A stretch of 10,387 bases of DNA, from contig CALLDR010000141.1 in assembly GCA_937997955.1 (NCBI GenBank), positions 1-10,387 on the forward strand. Reading direction: 5' to 3'. Positions 1 to 9,204 of this stretch are shown piece after piece (positions within the stretch are counted from its first letter, which is position 1; each line of letters begins with the position of its first letter). Under the pieces are notes generated by a model that saw only the letters and a program-made list of their open reading frames with translations, did not search any database and was not told the origin of the DNA. The translations under genes and the position numbers were made by a program. Origin of the DNA: an uncultured Emergencia sp. (GTDB lineage Bacteria; Bacillota; Clostridia; Peptostreptococcales; Anaerovoracaceae).

Positions 1-82
1 TTCTTTTGGTGTAGTTTGACAGGCCACACCCTAAGTTTAGCATAGGAGATTTATTTTTTCATCATCGCTAAAGCTTCTCCGG

Positions 83-113
83 AACCCCCGGTACAGCCGG
101 GAGTTTTCTTTTT
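83..113 (+). terminator. Candidate rho-independent terminator, plus strand
   Basis: A short GC-rich stem (CCCGG at 87-91 with CCGGG at 97-101, loop TACAG) extends outward past one mismatch to pair A83, A84 and C85 with 103-105. It runs straight into a T tract, TTTTCTTTTT, at 104-113. The polarity fits a plus-strand gene ending to the left of the window. No such gene can be identified here because only about 80 bases precede the hairpin. Confidence 0.6.
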
Positions 114-122
114 ACAATCAAA

Positions 123-148
123 GAGGGGGCTGGCAAGCAGCCCCCCTC
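123..148 (-). terminator. Hairpin, likely terminator of the symporter operon
   Basis: GAGGGGGCTG (123-132) pairs with CAGCCCCCCTC (138-148), with one bulged C and a five-base loop. Read on the minus strand, the stem is followed by TTTGATTGT, a weak T tract. It lies about 130 bases beyond the stop of the minus-strand symporter gene and just right of the plus-strand terminator, so the two hairpins stand back to back. The weak T tract is the main doubt. Confidence 0.5.
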
Positions 149-280
149 GTATGCTGCCTTACGCGCGACTAACGCCAGGCAACTCAATTCGTACATCAAT
201 CACTCTTCTTAATCGCCTTCTTTGCGAAACAGTCTCCGGCAACCATCTCGATGCTCTTTCTTTCATAGATTCTTTGCGGC
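149..280. other. Trailer of the symporter gene, no gene seen
   Basis: These bases follow the symporter stop codon on the minus strand and precede the hairpin at 123-148. Only very short reading frames occur, and none has a start supported by a ribosome binding site. It is best read as 3' untranslated region. Confidence 0.5.
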
Positions 281-1609
281 CTATCTTCCTGCCTCAACCT
301 TTACTCCTTTTCTGAAAAATATCCAGATTGCTGCTGTCAGCACCACAGCCATAATTCCAGAGACTACGGCTTCCATACCGGGCTTATTGACCGCCATCAG
401 CACAAACACGGTATAGAGAGGGAATGTAATCGGCGACTGCAGTCCACTGGCAACGCCCTGAATCTCCGGTACCGGCGATTTTCCTTCAGGATCAAGCATT
501 CTATGTACAGCAAAGCCCGTTGCCACGACGCCCGTTGCCATGCCGTAAATAAAGCAAGCTTTTTCAAACCAGAATTCTTTCGTACACTTGTAGCACATGA
601 AGAATACATAAGCAGCTGTAAAACCGATACACACCACGCTGATGATGACCATTGGTATCCAGTATTTAGCAGCAAAGGCCAGGTTCAAAGTGGCGATAGC
701 TCCTGTGATCATAATATCTACACTGAGATTTCCGATTGTTTTTACGCTTTTTATATCTACGAAACGATCCAGCCTCGTCTTCCTCGCGACTGGCCAGAGA
801 ATCAGGGAGCCGATTACTCCCCCGATCATCGTCGGCAAAGACGCGATGATTGAATTGACCATGCCTAAATAGTGCAGAAGCTGATCTCCGAACCATTGTA
901 CGCAAAGAATAACGGCCAATTGAAAGAGTAGATTGTCCAATGCCGCAGGCTCGATTTTTGTCATGCCAACTGGAGTCTGTTTATCCTCCGGAATCAGACT
1001 TGGACTTAGTTTCTCGCCTTTCTGCCCCGGTTTAACAAATACCGCGTGGTTTTTTCTGATTCCGATATTGACAAAAACCGTTCCTAGAAGAATGGCGGCC
1101 AACAGGCCTACCGTTGACAGAACCATGCCGATATCTGTCGTTCCAAGGATCCCATAGGAGTCAAACATCGCTCCCATGGATGCTGCACTCGGATGACCGC
1201 TCAGGAAGCTGAACGGAGCCATCAGCCCCCAGCCCTGCGGCATATCAGTCCAAATACTGATGCAGGCGTAAGCGACGAGAGATCCCAGAAGCGCCTGCCA
1301 CCATGTGACAGAAAACTCAATCAGAGTATAGTCAAGGTACGATTTTACACGATCCAGATTGATAGTTACACCCCAGACAAGAGCCGTGAATACCAACCCG
1401 CCCAAGGCAGCGGAATACTCTGCAAAGCTTGCTGGCAGTTCGATGATTCCGCCAACCTGCGGACCAAGAAGCAGCGCCAGCGTGCCGGCAAGCACCGGGA
1501 CCGGTATATATAGTTTCCGAAAAACAGGAACAATCTGCCTGATAGCATAGCCGGCCACCAAAAATAAGCCAAGAATCCCCAGATCTGTTACTGCTTGTGT
1601 CAAAGTCAT
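281..1609 (-). CDS. GltS-family sodium/amino-acid symporter
   Basis: A 442-residue, very hydrophobic protein that resembles the sodium/glutamate symporter (GltS) family, which imports glutamate using the sodium gradient. About ten to twelve membrane spans can be drawn, in two halves separated by a polar loop near residues 185-225. Family-like motifs are the re-entrant-type segment FLSGHPSAASMGAMF (about 135-149) and, in the second half, a glycine-rich stretch ending TGVVATGFAVHRMLDPE (about 359-375). The ATG at 1609 follows AAGGAGAG at a good distance, which supports this start. The gene is 43 bases downstream of the VOC-like gene and on the same strand, so the two probably share a transcript. 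The first motif reads GHP, where I recall GHG in classical GltS, so the substrate may be another carboxylate or amino acid. Family membership is fairly sure; substrate is not. Confidence 0.8.
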   Translation of the reverse strand: MTLTQAVTDLGILGLFLVAGYAIRQIVPVFRKLYIPVPVLAGTLALLLGPQVGGIIELPASFAEYSAALGGLVFTALVWGVTINLDRVKSYLDYTLIEFSVTWWQALLGSLVAYACISIWTDMPQGWGLMAPFSFLSGHPSAASMGAMFDSYGILGTTDIGMVLSTVGLLAAILLGTVFVNIGIRKNHAVFVKPGQKGEKLSPSLIPEDKQTPVGMTKIEPAALDNLLFQLAVILCVQWFGDQLLHYLGMVNSIIASLPTMIGGVIGSLILWPVARKTRLDRFVDIKSVKTIGNLSVDIMITGAIATLNLAFAAKYWIPMVIISVVCIGFTAAYVFFMCYKCTKEFWFEKACFIYGMATGVVATGFAVHRMLDPEGKSPVPEIQGVASGLQSPITFPLYTVFVLMAVNKPGMEAVVSGIMAVVLTAAIWIFFRKGVKVEAGR

Positions 1610-1652
1610 TTAATCTCTCCTTTCTCTATGATCAAATCACCGGCGCTCCCGC

Positions 1653-2567
1653 CTACGCAAAGATCAAGTATGCGTTTAAAGCATCCCTGCCGTCCACATA
1701 AATCCGTCCATTCTTTTCAAACCACGTGTAACCATTTTTTTCAGCAGCTTCACGGATATAGTCCAAATCGCCATGTTTGAATTCAACGCCGACGACATTA
1801 CTTCTAATGCCCTTTGGTGCTTGTACATCAAATTCTCTTTCATATGCGTTCTTGTCAATCAGCCTTACGCATGACGTATAACAGCCTGCATCCGCGTGCT
1901 CCTTCAACGTATCATGAAGTCGGTGGATCGCCTTTAATGCGCCCATCAACATCTCTTCCGTCTCGTAATACAAAACCAGAGCGGAAATCTGAGTTACGCC
2001 ATTGGCATGATATTCATGGATGTTTTTTCGCTCCGCATGGGCATGATTTTCATCCGTATGCTCCATAACGCCGATCATCATGTTTGGAAACGGCTCGAGT
2101 CCCAGATCAAAGGCAAACATGTCGGAGGTTACGCTTCCACCCAGTTTTGCATAGTAAGGCAGTTCCGTTCCGACCATTTCCCGTCTATATACTTTGCACA
2201 CATCATATCCTGCCGATTGGGCGGCGCCGTTTGACGCGTCACAGTCGCCAGTACTCAAAACATACGTATATACACCAGTTACGCCGCGAGGGTCAGAGAG
2301 TCTTTCTCTCAGCGGCATGCCTGGCTGTTGAATCCAATCAAGCTTTATCGGCCACATGTTCCCTTCTGGATCCTGCGGATAAATGTTAATATAAGCGCTG
2401 TCCTCATCCATATAGAAATGACTCATCCAGAAGCTTCCTGGTTCTTCCGTGTCCGGCCTTTTATCTCCCATATGGAATCCCAACTTTTCAAAAATTTCAA
2501 TGGTCTTCTCTTCATCTGCTGTACACCATCCAAAATGGTCAATAAACATCTCTGCGTATCTTTGCAT
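1653..2567 (-). CDS. Glyoxalase/VOC-like protein of unknown substrate
   Basis: A 304-residue soluble protein with the look of the vicinal-oxygen-chelate (glyoxalase/dioxygenase) superfamily. The N-terminal half opens with MFIDHFGWCTAD (about 7-18), typical of a VOC beta strand carrying a metal-binding His. The second half has the pattern EYHANGVTQISALVLYY (about 185-201), which starts a second module. VOC proteins bind a divalent metal and act on small oxygenated substrates. A His-rich stretch at about 170-187 (H170, H175, H177, H184, H187) is notable. The longest frame begins at 2585, but its first codons contain the ribosome binding site AAGGAG (2575-2580). That site sits 7 bases before the ATG at 2567, so 2567 is chosen. 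No signal peptide is seen. It lies directly upstream of the symporter gene, which suggests a role in using whatever that carrier imports. No specific reaction can be assigned. Confidence 0.7.
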   Translation of the reverse strand: MQRYAEMFIDHFGWCTADEEKTIEIFEKLGFHMGDKRPDTEEPGSFWMSHFYMDEDSAYINIYPQDPEGNMWPIKLDWIQQPGMPLRERLSDPRGVTGVYTYVLSTGDCDASNGAAQSAGYDVCKVYRREMVGTELPYYAKLGGSVTSDMFAFDLGLEPFPNMMIGVMEHTDENHAHAERKNIHEYHANGVTQISALVLYYETEEMLMGALKAIHRLHDTLKEHADAGCYTSCVRLIDKNAYEREFDVQAPKGIRSNVVGVEFKHGDLDYIREAAEKNGYTWFEKNGRIYVDGRDALNAYLIFA

Positions 2568-2574
2568 TTTCATT

Positions 2575-2580
2575 CTCCTT
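2575..2580 (-). promoter_or_regulatory. Ribosome binding site that fixes the VOC-like start
   Basis: AAGGAG on the minus strand lies 7 bases before the ATG at 2567. It falls inside the reading frame if translation is assumed to begin at 2585, which argues against that longer start. Confidence 0.8.
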
Positions 2581-2585
2581 TTCAT

Positions 2586-2728
2586 TTAAATTCCATTATC
2601 AGTTCCTTAGCTTCGCTTTAATGCTTTATTGCGAGAAACTGCCAAGCGACTTTTTCTAGTCTAAACCATTTACATTATTTATATCAAACAATCAGTTGAG
2701 ATGGAATTGACCAAAATGTTAAAATTGC
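2586..2728. other. AT-rich leader region, no gene seen
   Basis: This stretch upstream of the VOC-like gene is AT-rich and contains no supported reading frame. A TATAAA on the minus strand near 2684-2689 could be a -10 box, but nothing resembling a -35 stands at the right distance. It probably holds the leader of the VOC-like/symporter transcript. Confidence 0.4.
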
Positions 2729-2771
2729 ATTAATCTAAAATTAACGCGCTGTCAACCTTGTAAACAGCGCG
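2729..2771 (-). promoter_or_regulatory. Inverted repeat overlapping a candidate -35 box
   Basis: CGCGCTGT (2745-2752) and ACAGCGCG (2764-2771) form a perfect 8-bp inverted repeat with an 11-base spacer. On the minus strand a consensus TTGACA (2750-2755) overlaps the proximal arm. ATTAAT (2729-2734) follows at a short 15-base spacing as a possible -10. This could be an operator-controlled promoter for the VOC-like/symporter operon, giving a leader of about 150 bases. The GC-rich stem followed by TTAATTTT could instead be a second terminator behind ddaH. The sequence does not decide between these. Confidence 0.35.
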
Positions 2772-2830
2772 CCATAATGGAAGGCACCAGCCTGCAGGAA
2801 TAAAATATCTCACAAACCGGCCTCTTCTTC

Positions 2831-2873
2831 AAAAACAACCCCCCTGCCCGGATCAGCCCGCAGCAGGGGGGTT
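2831..2873 (-). terminator. Rho-independent terminator of ddaH
   Basis: CCCCCCTGC (2839-2847) pairs perfectly with GCAGGGGGG (2863-2871), extended by two A-T pairs, with a 15-base loop. On the minus strand the stem is followed by TTGTTTTT. It lies about 40 bases beyond the ddaH stop codon. This is the strongest terminator in the window and separates ddaH from the VOC-like/symporter unit. Confidence 0.9.
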
Positions 2874-2910
2874 TTGTTCGTGGTATAAAAAAGTACCGAC
2901 CTCTATATTT

Positions 2911-3684
2911 TTAGAATCTCAGTGACAGGCAGGTCAGGCTGCCGTCGATCTTCTTGAACTCGGCGGTGTCCATCAATTTGATCGGATATCCCAGATCCTC
3001 GATGATCTTCCTGGTCTTCGGATAGCCGTCCGGTACCAGTACCGTGCCGTTGATGTTCATGCTGTTGATGGCATAGAGCTCGTCCGGATCGACGACAAAG
3101 CGGTTGAAGTCCTTAAACGCCTCCATATCGTTCATAACAGCCGTAACCAGCATGTTGTTGTTCTCCAGATAGATGACAAAGTCCTTCAGATGCAGTCCCT
3201 CTGTTACGGGAACGGTGGAGGACGTATAGCCGAACTTGGTCACGATGTCGTTAAACTGCTTTGCTCCCTCTTCATTGGTACGTCCGGACAGACCCACATA
3301 GAAATGGTCGCCGACTCTCATCACGTCGCCGCCTTCCATGGTGCCCGGCGCTTCGATATGGAAAATCTGATCATCATCGTAGAACTTACGGATCGCGTCG
3401 ATGATTTCGTGCTTCTCGCCGTTTCTGGAATCCGTCGCCGGATTGGTGATGACAGCGCAGCGTTCCATGACCACAGCAGGGTCTTCAACAAAACAGGAGT
3501 CAGGAAATCTTTCGTCAGCATCCAGCTCTGTAACATCTAGTCCCAGCTCCCTCAGGGTCGCGACGTAAATATCGTGCTGCTTCACCGCCGCGTCATAATC
3601 CGGCGTGCCGTCGCAGAACTGACCGGTGGAAATGCCGTCGATCAGCGCCTTGCAGGGTTTGCGTGTAATTGCTCTTGTAAACAT
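2911..3684 (-). CDS. ddaH: Dimethylargininase (DDAH)
   Basis: A 257-residue cytoplasmic enzyme of the guanidino-group-modifying superfamily. It is expected to hydrolyse N-omega-methylated arginine to citrulline plus methylamine or dimethylamine. The family signatures occur in order: FPDSCFVEDPAVV (60-72), TMEGGDVM (115-122), SGRTN (133-137), GLHLKD (163-168) and the C-terminal SLTCLSLRF. The presumed catalytic triad is Glu117, His165 and Cys252, spaced as in the Pseudomonas enzyme (114, 162, 249), and the length matches that compact family. AAGGAGG stands 7 bases before the ATG at 3684. The gene diverges from a LysR-type regulator, and their shared spacer holds LysR-box-like dyads, so it is probably controlled by that regulator. 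A strong terminator follows, so it appears to be transcribed alone. Activity on free arginine or another ureido compound remains possible. Confidence 0.88.
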   Translation of the reverse strand: MFTRAITRKPCKALIDGISTGQFCDGTPDYDAAVKQHDIYVATLRELGLDVTELDADERFPDSCFVEDPAVVMERCAVITNPATDSRNGEKHEIIDAIRKFYDDDQIFHIEAPGTMEGGDVMRVGDHFYVGLSGRTNEEGAKQFNDIVTKFGYTSSTVPVTEGLHLKDFVIYLENNNMLVTAVMNDMEAFKDFNRFVVDPDELYAINSMNINGTVLVPDGYPKTRKIIEDLGYPIKLMDTAEFKKIDGSLTCLSLRF

Positions 3685-3740
3685 AAGATTGCCTCCTTAA
3701 CTTTTGAAACTTTTTCTTGCGATCTTCTCGTTATAGTTAT

Positions 3741-3768
3741 AATATATAATATATCATCAGCTTTTAAA
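3741..3768 (-). promoter_or_regulatory. Candidate ddaH promoter
   Basis: On the minus strand TTTAAA (3763-3768, four of six consensus bases) and TATATT (3741-3746, five of six) are separated by 16 bases. Transcription would then start near 3734, giving a leader of about 50 bases. The region is very AT-rich, so neighbouring -10 choices exist. The weak -35 is typical of promoters that need an activator. Confidence 0.5.
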
Positions 3769-3770
3769 AG
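3761..3770. promoter_or_regulatory. Palindrome over the ddaH -35 box
   Basis: CTTTTAAAAG is a perfect 10-bp palindrome that covers the candidate -35 box. Its centre lies about 34 bases, roughly three helical turns, from the centre of the larger dyad at 3785-3813. In LysR-type systems a weaker activation site usually sits here. Confidence 0.4.
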
Positions 3771-3784
3771 AGCATATTTATCAT

Positions 3785-3813
3785 CTTTTCCATGACTTTT
3801 ACGCATGGAAAAG
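3785..3813. promoter_or_regulatory. Candidate LysR-type operator
   Basis: CTTTTCCATG (3785-3794) and CATGGAAAAG (3804-3813) are perfect 10-bp inverted repeats around a 9-base spacer. The core ATG-N9-CAT contains T-N11-A (T3793 to A3805), the classical LysR box. Its centre, 3799, is about 65 bases upstream of the predicted ddaH transcription start, where LysR-type regulators place their primary site. It is also about 95 bases before the regulator's own start codon, so autoregulation is plausible. There is no T tract on either side, so it is not a terminator. Confidence 0.65.
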
Positions 3814-3814
3814 C

Positions 3815-3840
3815 AAAACAGAAGGATAAAACAGAAGGAT
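3815..3840. repeat. 13-bp tandem repeat upstream of the LysR gene
   Basis: AAAACAGAAGGAT occurs twice, head to tail and without mismatch (3815-3827 and 3828-3840). It follows the LysR-box dyad and lies in the leader of the regulator gene. Each copy contains a purine-rich AGAAGGA resembling a ribosome binding site, but no start codon stands at the right distance. Confidence 0.85.
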
Positions 3841-3894
3841 ACACAGCAGAAGAAATAAACGGCAGAAAGCCAAAGGAAAGAGAGGGAATCCCCT

Positions 3895-4797
3895 ATGAAC
3901 GTATCTCAATATGAAGCCCTGATCAAAGCCCTGGAAACCGGCACCCTGACCCAGGCCGCGGAAGAGCTGGGCTACACCCAGTCCGGTCTCACGCGGGCGC
4001 TGAACGCTCTGGAAAGCCAGTTTGGTTTCAAGCTGCTGCGGCGGGATCGGAACGGAGTCCAGCTGACCGCGGAAGGCCAGTTCCTGCTGCCCCACATCAA
4101 AACCGTCCTCTACGACCAGTACCGGTTGGAGGAATGTGTCAACGAGATCAACGGCCTGAAGTCAGGCCTGATCCGCGTCGGAACGTTTAACAGCGTTTCC
4201 GCCCAATGGCTGCCCGGCATGATCAAAAGGTTTCAGGCAGACTATCCCGGCATCCGCTTTGAACTGCTTCACGGCACCAACGATCAGAACGTAGAATGGA
4301 TCGCCACGGGCCGGGTGGATATCGCTTTCATCAAATACCCTCCTGACACGGAAATGGACGCGGAGTTCCTTTACCGCGATCCCATCGTAGGCATCTTCGC
4401 CGCGGACGACCCCTACGCTTCTTGGGACAAATTTCCTCTGGCAAAGCTGCCCGAACTGCCCTATATCGCCCTCAATGAAGGCGTGGAAGATGAGATCACC
4501 GATATTCTTCAGGCCAATCAGGTCGAGCCGAACACCCGATTCGTGGAGAGCGACGACCACGCTGTCATCGCCATGGTCGAGCAGGGACTCGGAACCAGCC
4601 TGATGTCCAAGCTCATGCTGCTCGGCTTTTCCCGCAATATCGCCGCCGTACCTTTGGAGCCGCCTGCCTGGCGGGATTTGGGCATCGGCTGCAAAGACAG
4701 AAACAGTCTGTCAGCCGCGGCAGCGGCCTTTGTTCAGTGCGCAAAGGAATGGCTGAAAGAGGAAGGGTACACGCAAGGGCGCACTCCTCTTCCATAG
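3895..4797 (+). CDS. LysR-type transcriptional regulator
   Basis: A 300-residue regulator, the usual length for the LysR family. Residues 1-60 form the winged helix-turn-helix: YEALIKALETGTLTQAAEEL followed by GYTQSGLTRALNALESQFG and the basic wing KLLRRDRNGVQLTAEG. A linker helix follows, and from GLIRVGTFNS (91-100) the protein has the periplasmic-binding-protein-like effector domain (for example AQWLPGMIKRFQADYPGIRFELLHG). Such proteins bind as tetramers and usually activate a divergent target gene in response to a small ligand. Here the divergent gene is ddaH, so the ligand may be a methylarginine, arginine, citrulline or related compound, which is inference. Start selection is moderately supported: a purine-rich GAGAGGGA precedes the ATG at 3895 by about 8 bases. 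The gene ends convergently with secA. Confidence 0.92.
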   Translation: MNVSQYEALIKALETGTLTQAAEELGYTQSGLTRALNALESQFGFKLLRRDRNGVQLTAEGQFLLPHIKTVLYDQYRLEECVNEINGLKSGLIRVGTFNSVSAQWLPGMIKRFQADYPGIRFELLHGTNDQNVEWIATGRVDIAFIKYPPDTEMDAEFLYRDPIVGIFAADDPYASWDKFPLAKLPELPYIALNEGVEDEITDILQANQVEPNTRFVESDDHAVIAMVEQGLGTSLMSKLMLLGFSRNIAAVPLEPPAWRDLGIGCKDRNSLSAAAAAFVQCAKEWLKEEGYTQGRTPLP

Positions 4798-4806
4798 AGA
4801 AGCCAA

Positions 4807-4835
4807 AAGGGAATGTGCTCTGCGCGCATTCCCTT
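4807..4835. terminator. Hairpin between convergent lysR and secA genes
   Basis: A 12-bp stem (4807-4818 with 4824-4835) contains one G-U wobble, reads AAGGGAATG in the outer left arm, and has a five-base loop. It starts about 10 bases after the LysR stop and stands about 100 bases past the secA stop. The minus strand continues TTTTGGCTTCTC, the plus strand ATCATTACAATTT. Both T tracts are modest, and the hairpin could serve both genes. Confidence 0.65.
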
Positions 4836-4860
4836 ATCATTACAATTTATGCAGTTCTCT

Positions 4861-4932
4861 CGCCAGGCTGATGTCCCTTGCCAGACTGATGACCCTCGCC
4901 GGGCTGATGTCTCTCGCCAGGCGGGTTCTCCC
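4861..4932. repeat. Degenerate 18-bp tandem repeat after secA
   Basis: Four 18-base units stand head to tail. The first is CGCCAGGCTGATGTCCCT. The second (4879-4896) differs from it at three positions and the third (4897-4914) at two. The fourth (4915-4932) keeps only the first eight bases and scattered later matches. The array starts just past the secA stop codon and fills most of the space to the convergent hairpin. Read on the minus strand it would encode a six-residue repeat, but no supported gene uses it. Confidence 0.8.
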
Positions 4933-4938
4933 ATCGGA

Positions 4939-7698
<2,760 letters not shown>

Positions 7699-7721
7699 GT
7701 TTGTCTGATTCCCCCTTCCGG

Positions 7722-8990
7722 TTATTCTTCTTCGTCAGGTTTCTGGGTTACCTTCAGATTGATTTCTATCGCTTTTCTTTCATCTGCTTTGATTACGCGG
7801 CCGCAGAAGATCTTGCCGCCTGTATCGTATTCAAAGGTGTCTCCGGCCTTCGGCAGCTTATCCAGCTGCAGCACCACCCATCCGTTGACGGTGGTGGCGT
7901 CCAGTTCCACCTCTTCATCAAAGTAATCGAACATCTTCTCCACGTTGGTGCTGCACAGGACTCTGTAGCTTCCGTCCTGCAGCTGGGTGATCTCCTGGGA
8001 TTCCACCTCATCGTGTTCGTCGTAGATATCGCCCACCAGCTCTTCGATGATGTCCTCCATGGTCACAAGTCCCGCCGTACCGCCGTATTCGTCCACGATG
8101 ATGGCGATGTGTGATTTGTTCATCTGCAGTTTTTTCAAAAGGTCTGCCGCCTTCATGGAGCCCGCCACATAGACCACCGGCTTCACGTAGTCGGAAATGG
8201 TCTTCTTGGACCCTGAAATATAGTTGTGGAAGTCCTTCTGGTTGAGCACGCCCAGAATCTTATCCAGATCGTCCTCGTACACCGGCAGTCTGGAAAAGCC
8301 GGTTTCCATGAACATGCGGGCCACTTCCTTCTTGGTGGAATCGATCTCGATGGCTTTGATGTCCACCCTCGGCGTCAGCACGTCCCACGCTTCCAGCTCG
8401 TTGAACTCGATGGCGTTCTGGATCAGCTCGCTCTGGCCTGCCTCGATGCTCCCCTCCGTCTCCGCCTCTTCTACGATGGTCAAAAGCTCGTCCTCCGTAA
8501 TGGCCCGGCTGTCCGGCGTCTTGAAAAGCCGCGAGAGCAGCTTTTTCCACTGGCTGAACAGGAAGTTGATCGGGGTCAGCACCACCATCAGCAGATGGAT
8601 CAGAGGCGAACTGAACATGGCAAAGCCTTCCGGGCTTTCCTTTGCCAGGCTCTTCGGAGAGACCTCTCCAAAGATCAAAACCACCACGGTAACTACGATA
8701 GTCGAGATCGTCGCTCCGTATTTCGGATTCAGTTCCAGGAACAGCGCCGTAGCCACCGCTGTCAGGCCGATGTTGACCAGGTTGTTGCCGATGAGGATCG
8801 TGGAAAGCAAGTTGTCGTAATTGCCCTCCAGCTCCAGGACCCGCTTGGCCCGCTTGTCACCATCTCCCGCCATGTTCTTCATCCTGATTCGGTTGATGGA
8901 CGTAAACGCCGTCTCCGTAGCCGAGAAATAGGCCGAAAAGATCAAAAAAACTACCATAATCCCTATGGAATACCCTATGTGACTGTCCAT
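7722..8990 (-). CDS. CNNM/CBS/CorC-type membrane protein (HlyC/CorC family)
   Basis: A 422-residue membrane protein with the three standard parts of the HlyC/CorC (UPF0053) family. An N-terminal CNNM (DUF21) membrane domain (about 1-190) has hydrophobic segments near 7-27, 60-85, 93-113 and 123-145, with the conserved FGEVSPKSLAKESPE. A CBS pair (about 205-325) has TPRVD at its start and the signature DEYGGTAGLVTMEDIIEELVG at about 300-320. A C-terminal CorC/HlyC domain (about 335-415) contains VNGWVVLQLDKLP. Relatives are linked to magnesium or other divalent-cation export or homeostasis, with the CBS domains sensing nucleotides; the older hemolysin name is not functionally informative. The start at 8990 is the only good ATG, but the consensus AGGAGG (9005-9010) lies 14 bases away, longer than usual. 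It is first in the operon with secA. Confidence 0.93.
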   Translation of the reverse strand: MDSHIGYSIGIMVVFLIFSAYFSATETAFTSINRIRMKNMAGDGDKRAKRVLELEGNYDNLLSTILIGNNLVNIGLTAVATALFLELNPKYGATISTIVVTVVVLIFGEVSPKSLAKESPEGFAMFSSPLIHLLMVVLTPINFLFSQWKKLLSRLFKTPDSRAITEDELLTIVEEAETEGSIEAGQSELIQNAIEFNELEAWDVLTPRVDIKAIEIDSTKKEVARMFMETGFSRLPVYEDDLDKILGVLNQKDFHNYISGSKKTISDYVKPVVYVAGSMKAADLLKKLQMNKSHIAIIVDEYGGTAGLVTMEDIIEELVGDIYDEHDEVESQEITQLQDGSYRVLCSTNVEKMFDYFDEEVELDATTVNGWVVLQLDKLPKAGDTFEYDTGGKIFCGRVIKADERKAIEINLKVTQKPDEEE

Positions 8991-9004
8991 GTAATTCTTA
9001 TTTT

Positions 9005-9010
9005 CCTCCT
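9005..9010 (-). promoter_or_regulatory. Ribosome binding site with long spacing
   Basis: AGGAGG on the minus strand is a full consensus site but is 14 bases from the ATG at 8990. No ATG, GTG or TTG occurs at the usual 5-9 base distance, so this site and start are assigned together. Reduced initiation is possible. Confidence 0.6.
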
Positions 9011-9046
9011 AGATTTACAAAAATAAAGTACCGTCTGTAACATCTC

Positions 9047-9075
9047 ATTTTAGCATATAATCGTGAAAAAATAAA
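9047..9075 (-). promoter_or_regulatory. Extended -10 promoter of the CNNM-secA operon
   Basis: On the minus strand TAAAAT (9047-9052, five of six consensus bases) is preceded by TGC, giving an extended -10 (TG-N-TAAAAT). A weak TTTATT (9070-9075) stands 17 bases upstream as the -35. Transcription would begin near 9040, about 50 bases before the start codon. An AT-rich stretch lies upstream. Confidence 0.55.
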
Positions 9076-9124
9076 GGATTTCACAGAAACTCCAACTTTT
9101 TTCTTAACAAAATTTCACAAACAA

Positions 9125-9171
9125 AGAGGCTGGCGTCCCAGCAGTTATTTTCCGCTGGGACGCCAACCTCT
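9125..9171 (-). terminator. Rho-independent terminator of the ADI-like gene
   Basis: TGGCGTCCCAGC (9131-9142) pairs perfectly with GCTGGGACGCCA (9154-9165). After one mismatch, AGAGG (9125-9129) pairs with CCTCT (9167-9171), with an 11-base loop. On the minus strand the stem is followed by TTTGTTTGTG. It lies about 35 bases past the stop of the arginine deiminase-like gene and isolates it from the CNNM-secA promoter. Confidence 0.85.
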
Positions 9172-9204
9172 TCCAGACCGAATCGTCTTTTATGCTATCG
9201 TTTT

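Noticed and set aside
196..297. Minus-strand frame of 33 codons with a TTG start, just after the symporter gene
   Set aside because: The residues look somewhat protein-like near the end, but there is no ribosome binding site, the start overlaps the symporter's end, and the size is consistent with chance.
2629..2645. Sigma-54-like sequence upstream of the VOC-like gene
   Set aside because: TTGGCA is followed by a GC element, but the GG-to-GC distance is one base too short and the -12 box is poor.
3792..3914. Short leader frames upstream of the LysR gene (ATG at 3792 with 40 codons, ATG at 3805 with 17 codons)
   Set aside because: Neither has a ribosome binding site, and both start codons fall inside the operator dyad.
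4734..4934. Minus-strand 66-codon frame over the 18-bp repeat, starting just after secA
   Set aside because: It reads through the repeat and the terminator hairpin into antisense of the LysR gene; the upstream purines are better explained as the end of secA.
8226..9026. Plus-strand frame of 266 codons opposite the CNNM/CBS gene
   Set aside because: It mirrors a well-supported gene on the other strand and resembles no protein family.
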